This document shows, one piece after another, positions 36,494-46,772 of a stretch of 61,703 nucleotides of DNA. Source of the DNA: Nitrospiraceae bacterium (GTDB lineage Bacteria > Nitrospirota > Nitrospiria > Nitrospirales > Nitrospiraceae). The stretch is taken from contig SHZW01000012.1 in the NCBI GenBank assembly GCA_009692155.1, positions 1-61,703 of the forward strand, read 5' to 3'. Within the stretch, counting starts at the first letter, position 1. Every line of letters begins with the position of its first letter. The notes beneath the pieces are model-generated. The model was not told the origin of the DNA, did no database searches, and saw only the letters and a list, made by a program, of their open reading frames with translations. The translations under genes were made by a program, and so were the position numbers.

Positions 36494-37010
36494 CGGCCTT
36501 CCCGCCGGCCAACAGCTTATTCACTTCCTGGATGATCACGTCCGCTCCGGCCAGGTCCATATTTCCCACCCGCTGCCACCGGATGATCCCATTCTGATCG
36601 ATCACGTACACGTTCGGGATGAACTTGCCGCCGCCGTAGAGCTTGTCCGTCTCCTTCTTGGGATCGAGCAGGTAGGGATAGGTGATCTTCACAGGAAACG
36701 CCGTCAAAAACTCCGTCACATCCTCCTTGGAATTGCCCGAGGAGTTGACCCCCACCACCGCGACGTTTTTCCCCTGCATTGCTTCATGGACCTTTTGCAG
36801 GTTACTCCCCTGTACCAGGCACGGCTCGCAAATGTGGAACAGTCCCAGCACCACGACCTTCCCCTTGAAGCTCTGGAGCGACACGGGCGCACCGGTGATG
36901 GAGTTCAACGCAAAGTTCGGAGCCGGTTCGCCGATCTTGAAGAACCCGGCCGCAAACACCGGCAGTACAAGCGCGAGTGACGAGAGTGCGATCAGCAATA
37001 GACGTTTCAT
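36486..37010 (-). CDS. TlpA/ResA-like thioredoxin-fold protein
   Basis: A 174-residue exported protein: signal peptide (LLLIALSSLALVLPVFA), then an AhpC/TSA-thioredoxin fold with APNFALNSITG, an active-site CEPC (Cys61, Cys64) and VYVIDQNGIIRWQRVG. Such proteins reduce or exchange disulfides in the periplasm, often for cytochrome c maturation. The role here is inferred from the fold only. Start ATG at 37010. Confidence 0.88.
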   Translation of the reverse strand: MKRLLLIALSSLALVLPVFAAGFFKIGEPAPNFALNSITGAPVSLQSFKGKVVVLGLFHICEPCLVQGSNLQKVHEAMQGKNVAVVGVNSSGNSKEDVTEFLTAFPVKITYPYLLDPKKETDKLYGGGKFIPNVYVIDQNGIIRWQRVGNMDLAGADVIIQEVNKLLAGGKAGA

Positions 37011-37081
37011 GGCAGCATCCCTCCACACAATGACACAATCAGCGGCACTGCATCCTAACACGCGGAAATTTTGATGAGCAA

Positions 37082-38566
37082 CTAGCCTTGGTGGTGGGTT
37101 TCGAACAGACCGAGCTGTAATTCCTCGGCCTTTGTAAACGGGATGGGGTATTGCTCGGTAAAACAGGCGCTGCAATAACGAGTCGGTGTAACCGGCGAGG
37201 CTTTCAGCATGCCTTCGAGACTCAGGTAGGCCAGGCTGTCTGCCGTGATGTACTTTTTGATTTCCTGCAGCTTGTGATCAGAGGCAATCAGTTCCTTCTT
37301 GGTCGGCGTGTCGATGCCGTAGAAGCAGGGCGAGATGATGGGCGGCGAGCTGATCCGCATGTGCACTTCTTTTGCCCCCGCATGGCGGATCATCTTCACG
37401 ATCTTCCGGCTGGTCGTGCCGCGCACCATGGAATCATCCACCACCACCACCCGCTTGCCTTTGAGAACGTCCGGCACCGCGTTGAGCTTCACCTTCACGC
37501 CGAAGTGGCGGATCTGCTGTTCCGGCTCGATGAACGTCCGGCCGACATAGTGATTGCGGATCAAGCCGGTTTCGAACGGAATCCCCGCTCCTTCTGAAAA
37601 TCCCAGCGCAGCGGGCACTCCGGAGTCCGGCACGGCGATCACGAGATCCGCCGACACCTTGGATTCCTTGGCCAATTGCCGCCCGTACGCTTTCCGCGTC
37701 GCATAGACCGTGTTGCCACCGAAAATCTTGCTGTCGGGCCGCGCGAAGTAAACGTATTCGAACACGCACATGGCCTCGCGCGTCTTGGTAAACGGCTTGA
37801 GCGAGGTCAGTCCGCGTTGGTCGAGCACCACCAGTTCGCCGGGCTCGATGTCCCGCACATATTCCCCGCCGATCAGGTCGAAGGCGCAGGTTTCCGACGC
37901 TACGACCCAGCTGCCCTTGACCTGGCCGAGGCAGAGCGGCCGCAGCCCGTACGAGTCCCGCGCGGCGATGACGCCCTGATCCGTGAGGATCACGACCGAG
38001 AAGGCCCCCCGCACCTGGCTCAACGCATCCACGATGCGCGCGAGCAGCGTGTCGGTGCGGGAATGGGCGATCAGATGGATGATGACTTCGCTATCCGTGG
38101 TGGATTGGAAGATCGAGCCGTAGGCTTCCAACTCGCTCCGGAGCATTTGCGCATTGATGAGATTTCCGTTGTGGGCCAGCGCCAGGTTGCCGAGCGCGAA
38201 ATTGACCGTCAATGGCTGAACGTTTCTGAGTCCTCCGCCGCCGGCCGTGGAATAACGGTTATGGCCGATCGCCATGTGGCCGTGCAGCCGCTTGATCGTC
38301 AACTTGGTATAAATGTCAGCGACGAGACCGAGCCCCTTTTCAGCGTGGAGATGCTCGCCGTCCGAGGCGGCGATGCCGGAGCCTTCCTGCCCGCGATGTT
38401 GGAGAGCGTAGAGCCCCAGGTAGGTGATGTTGGCCGCTTCCTTATGGCCGTAGATGCCGAACACCGCACATTCGTCGTGGAATTTGTCTGGAGTAATGAA
38501 CTGAGGACGTGACGCACTGTCCTTGGTGCGTGGAGCCATCGGAAGCTCTTTTCGGGTGCGGCCCAT
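37082..38566 (-). CDS. purF: Amidophosphoribosyltransferase
   Basis: A 494-residue enzyme for the first committed purine step: PRPP plus glutamine to phosphoribosylamine. The N-terminal glutaminase nucleophile is Cys in FHDECAVFGIYG after a removable propeptide of ~30 residues. The PRPP-binding motif VVVVDDSMVRGTTS is present. The ATG at 38566 follows AGGGG; a second in-frame ATG lies at 38539. It starts 13 nt after purL. Cysteines near the C-terminus (RYCSACF and PCFYG) are compatible with the iron-sulfur-containing class of this enzyme. Confidence 0.97.
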   Translation of the reverse strand: MGRTRKELPMAPRTKDSASRPQFITPDKFHDECAVFGIYGHKEAANITYLGLYALQHRGQEGSGIAASDGEHLHAEKGLGLVADIYTKLTIKRLHGHMAIGHNRYSTAGGGGLRNVQPLTVNFALGNLALAHNGNLINAQMLRSELEAYGSIFQSTTDSEVIIHLIAHSRTDTLLARIVDALSQVRGAFSVVILTDQGVIAARDSYGLRPLCLGQVKGSWVVASETCAFDLIGGEYVRDIEPGELVVLDQRGLTSLKPFTKTREAMCVFEYVYFARPDSKIFGGNTVYATRKAYGRQLAKESKVSADLVIAVPDSGVPAALGFSEGAGIPFETGLIRNHYVGRTFIEPEQQIRHFGVKVKLNAVPDVLKGKRVVVVDDSMVRGTTSRKIVKMIRHAGAKEVHMRISSPPIISPCFYGIDTPTKKELIASDHKLQEIKKYITADSLAYLSLEGMLKASPVTPTRYCSACFTEQYPIPFTKAEELQLGLFETHHQG

Positions 38567-38579
38567 GACCCCTACTTCC

Positions 38580-40829
38580 TCACGCCTGATTGAGCGCCCG
38601 TTCGAGGCTGTTTCCCCATCGATCTAACAGGGTTTTCAACTCTGCGTCAACCCGACAGGCCGAAGCCTGCTTGCTCGCTTCGACGTCGATAACCAGCCGC
38701 TCGCCGCCGACGGTCCCGATCTTCGCTGCCGGCACGCCCATGGCCTTGGCAATCGTCAGAACCTTATCGGCAGCATCGGCCTTGACCGAGAGCACCACCC
38801 GCGACTGGCTTTCACCGAAGAGCAGCGCATCCCGTCGAATCGTATAACCGGTTAATCGTACCACAGCGCCGAGCGGTTGTGTTGGAACCGACACGCAACA
38901 TTCGGCCAGTGCGACGGCTAATCCACCATCCGAACAATCGTGCGCAGACTGAACGAGTCCCTCGCGAATCAGTTTCAACGTGCAGGCATGGAGCGTTTTT
39001 TCCGTGTCCAGGTTCAGATACGGCGGCTCCCCCTGTTCGCGGTGATGGACTACGCGCAGGTATTCCGTCCCTCCCACATCTTCCCGCGTCGCTCCCAGCA
39101 GGACAATCGCATCCCCTGCCCGCTTGAACCACTGGGTCATGGCCTTGTCGGCCTCTTCGATCAGCCCAACCATGCCGATGATTGGCGTGGGATAAATGTT
39201 CAGCCCGTTCGTCTCGTTGTAGAAGCTCACATTGCCGCTTACGACCGGCACGTTGAACGCCTGGCAGGCGTCGGCGATGCCTTCCACCGAGAGGATGAAC
39301 TGCCACATGACTTCAGGCCGCTCCGGATTACCGAAATTCAGGCAGTCCGTGAGGCCGATCGGCTCGGCGCCCGAACAGACCAGATTCCGCGCCGCCTCTG
39401 CCACCGCGATCATGCCTCCCATATAAGGATGCAGCACGCAGTACCGGCCGTTGCAATCCGCCGTGATCGCCAGCGCCTTGTTCGTCCCCTTGATCCGGAG
39501 CACCGCCGCATCGGAGCCTGGCCGTACCATGCTGTTCGTCCTCACCATGTGGTCGTATTGCTGGTAGACCCATCGTTTGCTCGCGATCGTCGGTGCATCG
39601 AGCAACTCGAGCAGCGTGGCCGTATAGTCCTTCGGCTCCTTGAGCGCGTCGAAATTGAGCGCCTGGAGATATTCCTGGTACGCCGGCGGGGCATTGGGGC
39701 GCTCGTACTTCGGGCCGTCCTCCGCCAGCGCCTTCGCGGGAATTTCCGCCACCACCTTGCCTTGATCTTTCACGCGCAGGATGCCGTCGCCGGTGACGCG
39801 CCCCACCACTGCCGCATCGAGATCCCACTTGCGGCAGATGCGGAGGACTTCATCCTCTTTCCCCTGCTTCGCCACCATCAGCATCCGTTCCTGCGATTCC
39901 GAGAGCATCAATTCATAGGGCGTCATGCCCGGCTCGCGTCGCGGGACATGCGTGAGATCAAGTTCAAGGCCGTTGCCGGCTCTCGAGGCCATTTCACAGG
40001 ATGAACTGGTGAGGCCCGCGGCCCCCATGTCCTGAATGCCAACGAGCAGGTCTGTCTCCATTAACTCCAGGCAGGCTTCCAGGAGCAACTTCTCCGTGAA
40101 GGGATCGCCCACCTGCACGGTCGGCCGCTTGGACTCGGAAGCCTCATCGAAGGAATCCGAAGCCATCGTCGCCCCGTGAATGCCGTCTCGGCCGGTTTTG
40201 GAGCCGACATAGAGCACCGGATTGCCGACGCCTGCCGCCGTGCCCTTGAAGAGGCGGTCCTTCCTGGCAATTCCAAGACAGAACACGTTTACCAGCGGAT
40301 TGTTCGAATAGATTTCGTTGAAGGCAATTTCACCACCGACGGTCGGCACGCCCATGCAGTTGCCATATGCGCTGATTCCAGATACGACGCCTTTCAGCAG
40401 GTGTCGGTTCTTCGGCCGGTCCAGCAGGCCGAACCGGAGCGAGTCGAGCAGCGCGATCGGCCGCGCACCCATCGTGAAGATGTCCCGAAGAATCCCGCCC
40501 ACGCCGGTTGCCGCGCCCTGGTAGGGCTCGATAAAGGAAGGATGGTTGTGGGATTCCATTTTGAAGACCGCGCAGAGGCCGTCGCCGATATCCACCGCGC
40601 CGGCGTTCTCGCCAGGCCCCTGCACCACGCGCGGACCGGTCGTCGGCAATTTCTTCAGATGCACACGCGAGCTTTTGTAGGAACAATGCTCCGACCACAT
40701 GACGGAGAAAATGCCGAGCTCGGTAAAATTCGGCTCACGACCAAGAATCTCGATGACTTTCTTGTACTCGTCGTCAGCGAGTCCGTGCTGCGCGATAATA
40801 TCTTTGGTGATGACCTGACTGTCTTTCAC
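38580..40829 (-). CDS. purL: Phosphoribosylformylglycinamidine synthase subunit PurL (small type)
   Basis: A 749-residue ATP-dependent synthase of the Bacillus type, which works with separate PurQ and PurS subunits. The N-terminus ([20 protein letters not shown]) and the catalytic region [28 protein letters not shown] are typical. Its size, lacking the glutaminase domain of the large type, agrees with the presence of purQ and purS upstream in the same run. Confidence 0.97.
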   Translation of the reverse strand: MKDSQVITKDIIAQHGLADDEYKKVIEILGREPNFTELGIFSVMWSEHCSYKSSRVHLKKLPTTGPRVVQGPGENAGAVDIGDGLCAVFKMESHNHPSFIEPYQGAATGVGGILRDIFTMGARPIALLDSLRFGLLDRPKNRHLLKGVVSGISAYGNCMGVPTVGGEIAFNEIYSNNPLVNVFCLGIARKDRLFKGTAAGVGNPVLYVGSKTGRDGIHGATMASDSFDEASESKRPTVQVGDPFTEKLLLEACLELMETDLLVGIQDMGAAGLTSSSCEMASRAGNGLELDLTHVPRREPGMTPYELMLSESQERMLMVAKQGKEDEVLRICRKWDLDAAVVGRVTGDGILRVKDQGKVVAEIPAKALAEDGPKYERPNAPPAYQEYLQALNFDALKEPKDYTATLLELLDAPTIASKRWVYQQYDHMVRTNSMVRPGSDAAVLRIKGTNKALAITADCNGRYCVLHPYMGGMIAVAEAARNLVCSGAEPIGLTDCLNFGNPERPEVMWQFILSVEGIADACQAFNVPVVSGNVSFYNETNGLNIYPTPIIGMVGLIEEADKAMTQWFKRAGDAIVLLGATREDVGGTEYLRVVHHREQGEPPYLNLDTEKTLHACTLKLIREGLVQSAHDCSDGGLAVALAECCVSVPTQPLGAVVRLTGYTIRRDALLFGESQSRVVLSVKADAADKVLTIAKAMGVPAAKIGTVGGERLVIDVEASKQASACRVDAELKTLLDRWGNSLERALNQA

Positions 40830-40879
40830 TTACGCTCCCTACACGTCGCCGACGCGATATCCCAAGTCCACATTGCTCA

Positions 40880-41596
40880 TCACGCGACCACCGTCTTCAG
40901 CTTGGCTTCCTTCAGCGCATCCAGCATCGAGAGGAAGATCACCCGGCCGTCATCGTTGCCCAGCACGTCTTCAGCGCAGCGCTCCGGGTGCGGCATCAGA
41001 CCGAGCACGTTGCCCTCAGCATTGCGGATGCCCGCAATGTTGTCGAGCGAGCCGTTCGGGTTGGCATCCGGCGTGACTTTCCCATCCGGCGTGCAGTAGC
41101 GAAAGATAATCTGCGCGTTGGCCTGCAAGGCAGCCAGCGTCACCGGATCGGTGTAGTAATTCCCATCTGCGTGGGCAATGGGAATTTTGAGCACCTGTCC
41201 CGATTCACAAAGACCGGTAAACGGCGTCGCCGCGTTCTCGACCTTGATATGGACGTCTTTGCAGATGAAGGAGAGCGACTGGTTCCTCAGCATCGCCCCA
41301 GGGAGCAGCCCCGCTTCGAGCAAAATCTGGAAGCCGTTGCAGATGCCGAGGACCATGCCGCCCTCGGATGCGAATGTCTTGATCGCCCCCATCACCGGCG
41401 AAAACCTCGCGATGGCGCCGGTGCGAAGATAATCGCCATAGGAAAAGCCACCAGGCAGGATGATGGCATCGAGGCCGGCCAGCGAAGTTTCCTTATGCCA
41501 GACTGGAACAGCCTTCTGGCCAAGTACGCTGGAAATGACGTGGGTGCAGTCGTGATCGCAGTTGGAACCAGGGAAAACGATGACGCCGAAATTCAT
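40880..41596 (-). CDS. purQ: Phosphoribosylformylglycinamidine synthase glutaminase subunit PurQ
   Basis: A 238-residue class I glutamine amidotransferase feeding ammonia to PurL. The nucleophile Cys is in [12 protein letters not shown]; His and Glu are in [10 protein letters not shown]. It sits between purS and purL on the same strand. The short gap to purS holds a TAGCCGTCGGCCATAAGCC word-type stretch. Confidence 0.97.
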   Translation of the reverse strand: MNFGVIVFPGSNCDHDCTHVISSVLGQKAVPVWHKETSLAGLDAIILPGGFSYGDYLRTGAIARFSPVMGAIKTFASEGGMVLGICNGFQILLEAGLLPGAMLRNQSLSFICKDVHIKVENAATPFTGLCESGQVLKIPIAHADGNYYTDPVTLAALQANAQIIFRYCTPDGKVTPDANPNGSLDNIAGIRNAEGNVLGLMPHPERCAEDVLGNDDGRVIFLSMLDALKEAKLKTVVA

Positions 41597-41622
41597 AAAA
41601 GCTGATGGCTTATGGCCGACGG

Positions 41623-41865
41623 CTAAGTGTTGAGCTCATAGCGATATTCTTCGATGATCGTGTTCGCCAGCAACTTCTCGCACATGGCCTTGACCTCGGC
41701 CTCGGCCCTGTCCTGCGTCGTCTCCCGCAGGTCCAACTCCAGATACTTCCCCATCCGCACGTTACTGGCGTTCTTAAACCCCAATGTCTCCAGCGCATGC
41801 TCGATGGCTTTGCCCTGCGGATCGAGAATGCCGGACTTCAATGTGACATGAATCTTCGCCTTCAC
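41623..41865 (-). CDS. purS: Phosphoribosylformylglycinamidine synthase subunit PurS
   Basis: An 80-residue bridging subunit of the PurL-PurQ-PurS complex; starts [21 protein letters not shown] and contains GKYLELDL, both family-typical. It overlaps the upstream membrane protein gene by 4 nt. Confidence 0.95.
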   Translation of the reverse strand: MKAKIHVTLKSGILDPQGKAIEHALETLGFKNASNVRMGKYLELDLRETTQDRAEAEVKAMCEKLLANTIIEEYRYELNT

Positions 41866-42089
41866 GATTCATTCCCCTTTTGAGATGCCTCAGTCAGCCT
41901 GTCGATGTAGGTGCGAATCCACAAAATCCCGCCGATGGTTGCAATTCCACCGACCGAAAGCGCCGCGAAGGCCCACCGCCACTCCGAATCGGCGAGATGA
42001 TACGCCATCATCCCTACGGCGGCCGCCCATACCAGGATCGCCGCCATCAGGCCATAGTGGAGAAACCATTGGAGCAGGCGTTTCACCAT
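41862..42089 (-). CDS. Small two-helix membrane protein inside the pur cluster
   Basis: A 75-residue protein with two hydrophobic segments (~12-32, ~40-58). The stop overlaps the purS start (ATGA), so it is co-translated with purine genes. I recognise no family and propose no function. Confidence 0.65.
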   Translation of the reverse strand: MVKRLLQWFLHYGLMAAILVWAAAVGMMAYHLADSEWRWAFAALSVGGIATIGGILWIRTYIDRLTEASQKGNES

Positions 42090-42112
42090 CCCTCCTCAGC
42101 AATTTCTCCCCT

Positions 42113-42273
42113 TTGCGTTCTAAGGAGAGGGAAAAGGCGCGGAACCTTTTCCCTCACCTTACCTCTCTCTTTAGAGGGGCGGCGTGGCTGCCCTCAACTG
42201 CGCGCATCGAGGGAGCACATTCTGATCGTGCGCCCTCTGCGAGCAAGAGGGCAGTCGGGCCGCCCCTCTCCCC
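42113..42273. repeat. Dispersed REP-like element, copy 2, with hairpins
   Basis: No gene. Contains GAGGGAAAAGG (42127-42137) paired with CCTTTTCCCTC (42145-42155), and CCTCT-CTCTTT-AGAGG. It also has the blocks TGCTCGCAGAGGGCGCACG, GTGCTCCC, GCGCGCAGT and GGCGGCCCGACTGC, shared with 34148-34293. It separates purC from the membrane protein gene and purS. Confidence 0.6.
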
Positions 42274-42972
42274 TCACCCGCACACCCTCTTCAACACTTC
42301 CTGATAGGCCTCTTCGATCTTACCCATGTCTTTGCGGAAGCGGTCCTTGTCCATGACATCGCCGGTCTTGGCATCCCAAATCCGGCAGGTGTCGGGTGAA
42401 ATCTCGTCGGCCAGGATCAGCTTGTTATGGTGGATGCCGAACTCCAGCTTGAAGTCCACCAGCACCATATTCCGTTCCTTGAAAAACGGTACGAGCACCT
42501 CGTTCACCCGGCGCGCCTGCTTCTTGATGTCTTCCACCACAGACGGCGTCGCAAGTTTCATCAGCCGTACATGTTCCTCGGTAATCAAGGGATCGCCCAG
42601 TGCGTCGTCCTTGTAGTAAAATTCCACGAGCACCGGCTCTATTTTTTCCCCTTCCTTGAGCCCCAGCCGCTTGGCCAGACTGCCTGCGACGATATTCCGC
42701 ACCACCACTTCGATCGGGACGATCGCCACCTTCTTCGCGAGCATCTCACGGTCGCTCAGCCGCTCGATGAAATGGGTCTGAACGCCCTGCTCCTCCAGCA
42801 ACTGGAACAGGCGCGAGACCACCTTGTTGTTGACCACACCCTTGTCCACGATCGTGCCGCGCTTCTGCGCGTTGAAGGCCGTGGCATCGTCTTTGAAATA
42901 CTGCACCACGTGGTCCGGCTTGTCCGTGGCAAACACCTTTTTTGCCTTGCCCTCGTACAACAGTTTCGTCAC
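42274..42972 (-). CDS. purC: SAICAR synthetase
   Basis: A 232-residue phosphoribosylaminoimidazole-succinocarboxamide synthase. The N-terminus LLYEGKAKKVFATD, the VVRNIVAGSLAKRLG segment and VDFKLEFG are typical. It overlaps the purB stop by 4 nt. Confidence 0.97.
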   Translation of the reverse strand: MTKLLYEGKAKKVFATDKPDHVVQYFKDDATAFNAQKRGTIVDKGVVNNKVVSRLFQLLEEQGVQTHFIERLSDREMLAKKVAIVPIEVVVRNIVAGSLAKRLGLKEGEKIEPVLVEFYYKDDALGDPLITEEHVRLMKLATPSVVEDIKKQARRVNEVLVPFFKERNMVLVDFKLEFGIHHNKLILADEISPDTCRIWDAKTGDVMDKDRFRKDMGKIEEAYQEVLKRVCG

Positions 42973-44276
42973 TTCATCCCTCCCGCGCCGAACACTCGCT
43001 TAAAGATCTTGTCCAGATGCCGCAGATAATACATGGGATCAAAACAGGCCTGAATCCCCGATGCCTTCAGATGCCTGGTGATGAAGGGATCCTTGCTGAC
43101 CAGATCGTGAAACCCGGCCCGGCCTTTCCACGCCGACATCGCGCAGCGCTGCACCGCCTCATAGGCCTCCTTGCGCTGCGCGCCCTTTTCGACCAGCGCA
43201 AGCAGGAGTCGCTGCGAATAGACCAGCCCGCCGGTCAGCTCGAGGTTCTGTTTCATCCGCTGCGGATAGACGAGCAGATTCCGGATGAGATCGGTCACGC
43301 GCACCAGCATATAATCGATCAGAATCGTGCTGTCCGGCACGATCACGCGTTCGACGGAAGAATGGCTGATGTCCCGCTCGTGCCAGAGCGCGACGTTTTC
43401 CATCGCCGCGAGGCTGTTCGACCGGACGATCCGCGCAAGGCCGCAGAGATTTTCCGACGCGATCGGGTTGCGCTTGTGCGGCATGGCGGACGAGCCCTTC
43501 TGCCCTTCCGAAAAAAATTCCTCCGCCTCCAGCACTTCCGTCCGTTGCAGATGCCGGATTTCCGTCGCGAACTTTTCGATGCTGCCCGCCAACAGCGCCA
43601 GCGCCGACAGATAGGCCGCGTGCCGGTCCCGCTGGACGACCTGGTTCGAGACCGGGTCCGGTTGCAGCCCCAGCTTCTGGCAAACGTACGCTTCAACCTC
43701 GGGACCCAGATGCGCAAAGGTGCCCATCGCGCCGGATAGCTTGCCCACCGCGATGTCCTTGCGGACGGCCCGCAGGCGGTCGCGGTGCCGCCTGGCTTCC
43801 TCGTACCAGATCGCGAGTTTGAACCCGAAGGAAACCGGCTCGCCATGGATGCCGTGCGAGCGGCCGACCATGAGCGTGTCGCGGTGTTCGAAGGCGCGCT
43901 TCCTGAGGACCGAGAGCAGGACTTCCATATCGAGCAGAATGAGATCCAGCGCCTCGCCCATCTGGACGGCCAGCGCGGTATCCACAACATCGGAGGACGT
44001 CAGACCTGTGTGCAGATGGCGGACATTTTTTCCGACCGGCTTGGCAAGAGACTCCAGAAACGCGATGACGTCGTGCTTGGTGACTTTCTCAATGGCGGCG
44101 ATGCGGTCCGGATCGATTTTGGCCCTGCGGCGGATCTTGGCGGCAATCCCGCGCGGGACCTGCCCTTCTTTTTCGAGCGCCTCGCAGGCAAGCAGTTCGA
44201 CTTCGAGCCAGATCTCATACTTGTGCGTGAGATCCCACACCGCTTGCATGCGGGGCAGGGTATAACGGTCAATCAT
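42969..44276 (-). CDS. purB: Adenylosuccinate lyase
   Basis: A 435-residue fumarase-superfamily enzyme acting in both IMP and AMP synthesis. The signature loop SSAMPHKRNPIASENLCGLAR is shown here in part (SSAMPHKRNPI), and the catalytic His lies in GRSHGIHGEP. It lies after nusB, with a word-type dyad between them, and is coupled to purC. Confidence 0.97.
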   Translation of the reverse strand: MIDRYTLPRMQAVWDLTHKYEIWLEVELLACEALEKEGQVPRGIAAKIRRRAKIDPDRIAAIEKVTKHDVIAFLESLAKPVGKNVRHLHTGLTSSDVVDTALAVQMGEALDLILLDMEVLLSVLRKRAFEHRDTLMVGRSHGIHGEPVSFGFKLAIWYEEARRHRDRLRAVRKDIAVGKLSGAMGTFAHLGPEVEAYVCQKLGLQPDPVSNQVVQRDRHAAYLSALALLAGSIEKFATEIRHLQRTEVLEAEEFFSEGQKGSSAMPHKRNPIASENLCGLARIVRSNSLAAMENVALWHERDISHSSVERVIVPDSTILIDYMLVRVTDLIRNLLVYPQRMKQNLELTGGLVYSQRLLLALVEKGAQRKEAYEAVQRCAMSAWKGRAGFHDLVSKDPFITRHLKASGIQACFDPMYYLRHLDKIFKRVFGAGGMK

Positions 44277-44286
44277 CTTGTCCTCA

Positions 44287-44393
44287 GACCAGGGTACGAG
44301 GTGCGGGGTACGAGGTGCGGGGGCTGAAAGATTAGCATCTCTGCATCCGATTCATCATTAACCTCGAACCTCGGACCTCGAACCAGGCGCGTC
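44287..44393. repeat. GGTACGAGGTGC-word dyad that encodes the NusB C-terminus
   Basis: Left arm CAGGGTACGAGGTGCGGGG and TACGAGGTGCGGGGG (44288-44322); right arm AACCTCGAACCTCGGACC and TCGAACCAGG (44360-44388), imperfect complement. The right arm is read in frame as the last residues (PGSRSEVRG) and TAA stop of nusB. Confidence 0.75.
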
Positions 44394-44825
44394 CGCGCCG
44401 AGCTCGGCTCGCTTCTCTTGAAGCCGCGGATCGTCTTTGAGCACCTTGTCGAGAATGCCGTTCACGAACCGCTTGGTTTCGTCGTCGGCAAACTGTTTGG
44501 CCAGTTCGATCGCCTCATTCACCGTGACCTTGGCCGGCACATCCGGCAACCAGAGCAATTCATACAGGCCCATGCGCAAAATGTTCCGATCCACGATGGG
44601 CATGCGCGGGATTTTCCAATTGACAGCCAGTTTGCCGATGAGCGCGTCAATCTCGTCATGCCGCGCCATCACGCCCTCGACAATCTGTTCGGCAAACTCG
44701 CGCACATCGGGAGCGGCAGGATGTTGCGTCCAGTAATCCGCCAGCCAGTGTTCCGTGGACCCGTGAATATCCCACTGAAAGAGGAGTTGCAGCGCACAGA
44801 TCCGGGATTGACGACGAATGCCCAT
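44358..44825 (-). CDS. nusB: Transcription antitermination factor NusB
   Basis: A 155-residue all-helical protein that, with NusE/S10, binds boxA RNA in rRNA leaders. The N-terminus RRQSRICALQLLFQWD and the segment VNEAIELAKQFADDETKRFVNGILDK are typical. About ten extra C-terminal residues come from the adjoining repeat arm. It is in the ribBA-ribH-nusB order common in bacteria. Confidence 0.95.
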   Translation of the reverse strand: MGIRRQSRICALQLLFQWDIHGSTEHWLADYWTQHPAAPDVREFAEQIVEGVMARHDEIDALIGKLAVNWKIPRMPIVDRNILRMGLYELLWLPDVPAKVTVNEAIELAKQFADDETKRFVNGILDKVLKDDPRLQEKRAELGADAPGSRSEVRG

Positions 44826-44857
44826 GACAGCACGCTACCGGGACAGGAATGCGAACA

Positions 44858-45397
44858 TCATCGCTTCTTTGCATTTTTCGCAGGACGACCGGCGGCCCTG
44901 GCTGCAGGCTTGAATGCCTGCTTCCCTCCGGGTGCATGCAGTTGTTGCATGAGATCGGCCATCTGCACGGCGGTCCGGGCCGCTTCCGAACCGCGATTGC
45001 GCTCCGGTTCGCCCGAGCGCTCCAGCGCCTGCTTGCCGGTATCCGTCGTCAGGACGCCGAAAATGACCGGCACGGACGCTTCCATCGCCGCCCGGGAGAT
45101 GCCACGGCTGGTCTCTGTACTGATGAATTCGAAATGCGGGGTCTCGCCGCGAATGATCGCGCCCAGGCAGATGATGGCGTCGTAGCGTCCGGATTTTCCG
45201 AGCTCCCTGGCCACGAGCGGAATTTCGTATGCGCCGGGCACATAGACGACGTCAACGGCATCCTTGTCCGCGCCGGCTTCGACCAGCACATCCATCGCGC
45301 CGGCCAGGAGGCGGCTGGTGACAAATTCGTTGAACTTACTGACAATGATGCCGAACCGGCATCCCTTAGCGTCCAACTTTCCTTCCAACGTTGCCAT
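44858..45397 (-). CDS. ribH: 6,7-dimethyl-8-ribityllumazine synthase
   Basis: A 179-residue riboflavin enzyme joining the ribBA product to a pyrimidine. FGIIVSKFNEFVTSRLLAGA and VPGAYEIPLVARELG are typical, and the catalytic His is in IRGETPHFEFI. A basic tail (RAAGRPAKNAKKR) extends beyond the usual C-terminus. It is 34 nt downstream of ribBA. Confidence 0.96.
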   Translation of the reverse strand: MATLEGKLDAKGCRFGIIVSKFNEFVTSRLLAGAMDVLVEAGADKDAVDVVYVPGAYEIPLVARELGKSGRYDAIICLGAIIRGETPHFEFISTETSRGISRAAMEASVPVIFGVLTTDTGKQALERSGEPERNRGSEAARTAVQMADLMQQLHAPGGKQAFKPAARAAGRPAKNAKKR

Positions 45398-45431
45398 AGC
45401 GATCCTGTTGCTCCTTCGTTAGAGTTGACCG

Positions 45432-46640
45432 TCAAACTTTATTTAACAGGTGGCCCAACTTGTTTTTTTTGGTCCGCAAATATTTCTCGTTGGCCGCGCG
45501 CGGCGCGATTTCGATGGGCACCCGCTCCACGACCTTCAATCCATACCCCTCGATGCCAACGATCTTGCGCGGGTTGTTGGTCATCAGCCGGATCTGGCGC
45601 AGACCCAGGTTGACGAGAATCTGCGCGCCGATCCCGTAATCCCGAAGGTCCGGCTTGAAGCCCAATTTTAGATTGGCTTCGACAGTGTCGTGGCCCTCAT
45701 CCTGCAGCTTGTAGGCCCTGAGCTTGTTGATCAGCCCGATCCCGCGGCCCTCCTGATTGAGATACAGCAGGACTCCTCGTCCTTCCTTCTGAATCATTTC
45801 CATTGCCCGGTGGAGTTGATCGCGGCAGTCGCACCGCAGCGAACCGAATACATCCGCCGTGAGACAGCCCGAATGCACGCGCACCAGCATCGGCGTCGAC
45901 GCATCCACCAGCCCCTTGGTCAGTGCGACGTGCGTGCCGCCGTCCACTTCGTTCTCGAAGACGATCGATTCGAATTCGCCGAACGTGGTCGGCAGCTTCG
46001 CTTCGGCCACCCGCTTGACGAAGGTTTCCGTGCGCATGCGATGTTCGATCAGCGCCTTGATCGTCACCATGACCAATTTGTGCTCTTTGGCGAACTCGGC
46101 GAGTTCGGGCACGCGGGCCATGGTGCCGTCCTCGTTCATGATTTCGCAGATCACTCCGGCCGGCGCGAGCCCGGCGAGCCGGGACAGGTCCACCGAACCT
46201 TCAGTCTGGCCGGCGCGCTTGAGCACCCCGCCCCTCTGCGCCTTGAGCGGAAAGATATGGCCGGGCCGCGCCAAATCGGAAGGTTTGCACTTCGGATCGA
46301 CGGCGGTATGAATGGTGGTGGCCCGATCGGCAGCCGAAATGCCGGTGGTGACATTGTGGCGCGCGTCGATCGACACGGTAAAGGCGGTGCCAAACGTCGC
46401 GGTATTCACCGGTGCCTGTGGCGGCAGTTGCAGCTCTTCGACGCGCTCCGGTGTCAGCGCAAGACAAATCAGGCCGCGGGCATGCCTGGCCATGAAGTTG
46501 ATGGCTGCGGGCGTGACTTTTTCGGCCGCCATGACGAGATCGCCCTCGTTCTCGCGGTCTTCGTCGTCTACGAGGACGACGAAGCGGCCCTTCTTGATTT
46601 CTTTAATGGCGTCTTCAATTGTATCGAACGGCGATGCCAT
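45432..46640 (-). CDS. ribBA: Bifunctional DHBP synthase / GTP cyclohydrolase II
   Basis: A 402-residue riboflavin enzyme. The N-terminal half is 3,4-dihydroxy-2-butanone-4-phosphate synthase ([16 protein letters not shown]). The C-terminal half is GTP cyclohydrolase II, with zinc cysteines in [20 protein letters not shown] shown in part (LRCDCRDQL) and the catalytic region NQEGRGIGL. The gene leads the ribBA-ribH-nusB run. Confidence 0.97.
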   Translation of the reverse strand: MASPFDTIEDAIKEIKKGRFVVLVDDEDRENEGDLVMAAEKVTPAAINFMARHARGLICLALTPERVEELQLPPQAPVNTATFGTAFTVSIDARHNVTTGISAADRATTIHTAVDPKCKPSDLARPGHIFPLKAQRGGVLKRAGQTEGSVDLSRLAGLAPAGVICEIMNEDGTMARVPELAEFAKEHKLVMVTIKALIEHRMRTETFVKRVAEAKLPTTFGEFESIVFENEVDGGTHVALTKGLVDASTPMLVRVHSGCLTADVFGSLRCDCRDQLHRAMEMIQKEGRGVLLYLNQEGRGIGLINKLRAYKLQDEGHDTVEANLKLGFKPDLRDYGIGAQILVNLGLRQIRLMTNNPRKIVGIEGYGLKVVERVPIEIAPRAANEKYLRTKKNKLGHLLNKV

Positions 46641-46688
46641 GTGCCTGCTCTGTGTTGGGAGAGGTGAGAGATTCGCTAAGTGCTTAAT

Positions 46689-46717
46689 ATATAATACGGT
46701 TTGAGCCTGACTGTCAA
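46689..46717 (-). promoter_or_regulatory. Promoter of ribBA
   Basis: Perfect TTGACA (46712-46717), 17 nt, TTATAT (46689-46694) on the minus strand, about 48 nt before the ribBA start codon. It probably serves ribBA-ribH-nusB. No FMN riboswitch is visible in the short leader. Confidence 0.7.
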
Positions 46718-46739
46718 CGAGGAAAACCCTCTCCGGACT

Positions 46740-46767
46740 TTGTTCTTCGGCCGGTTCCGTTTATAAT
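46740..46767 (+). promoter_or_regulatory. Promoter of rpoH, with almost no leader
   Basis: TTGTTC (46740-46745), 16 nt, perfect TATAAT (46762-46767). The first ATG is only 5 nt after the -10 (46773) and a second in frame lies at 46782. The mRNA must be leaderless or nearly so. Confidence 0.55.
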
Positions 46768-46772
46768 CCCCC

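Noticed and set aside
46641..46700. FMN riboswitch before ribBA
   Set aside because: The leader between promoter and start codon is under 50 nt and has none of the conserved RFN elements.
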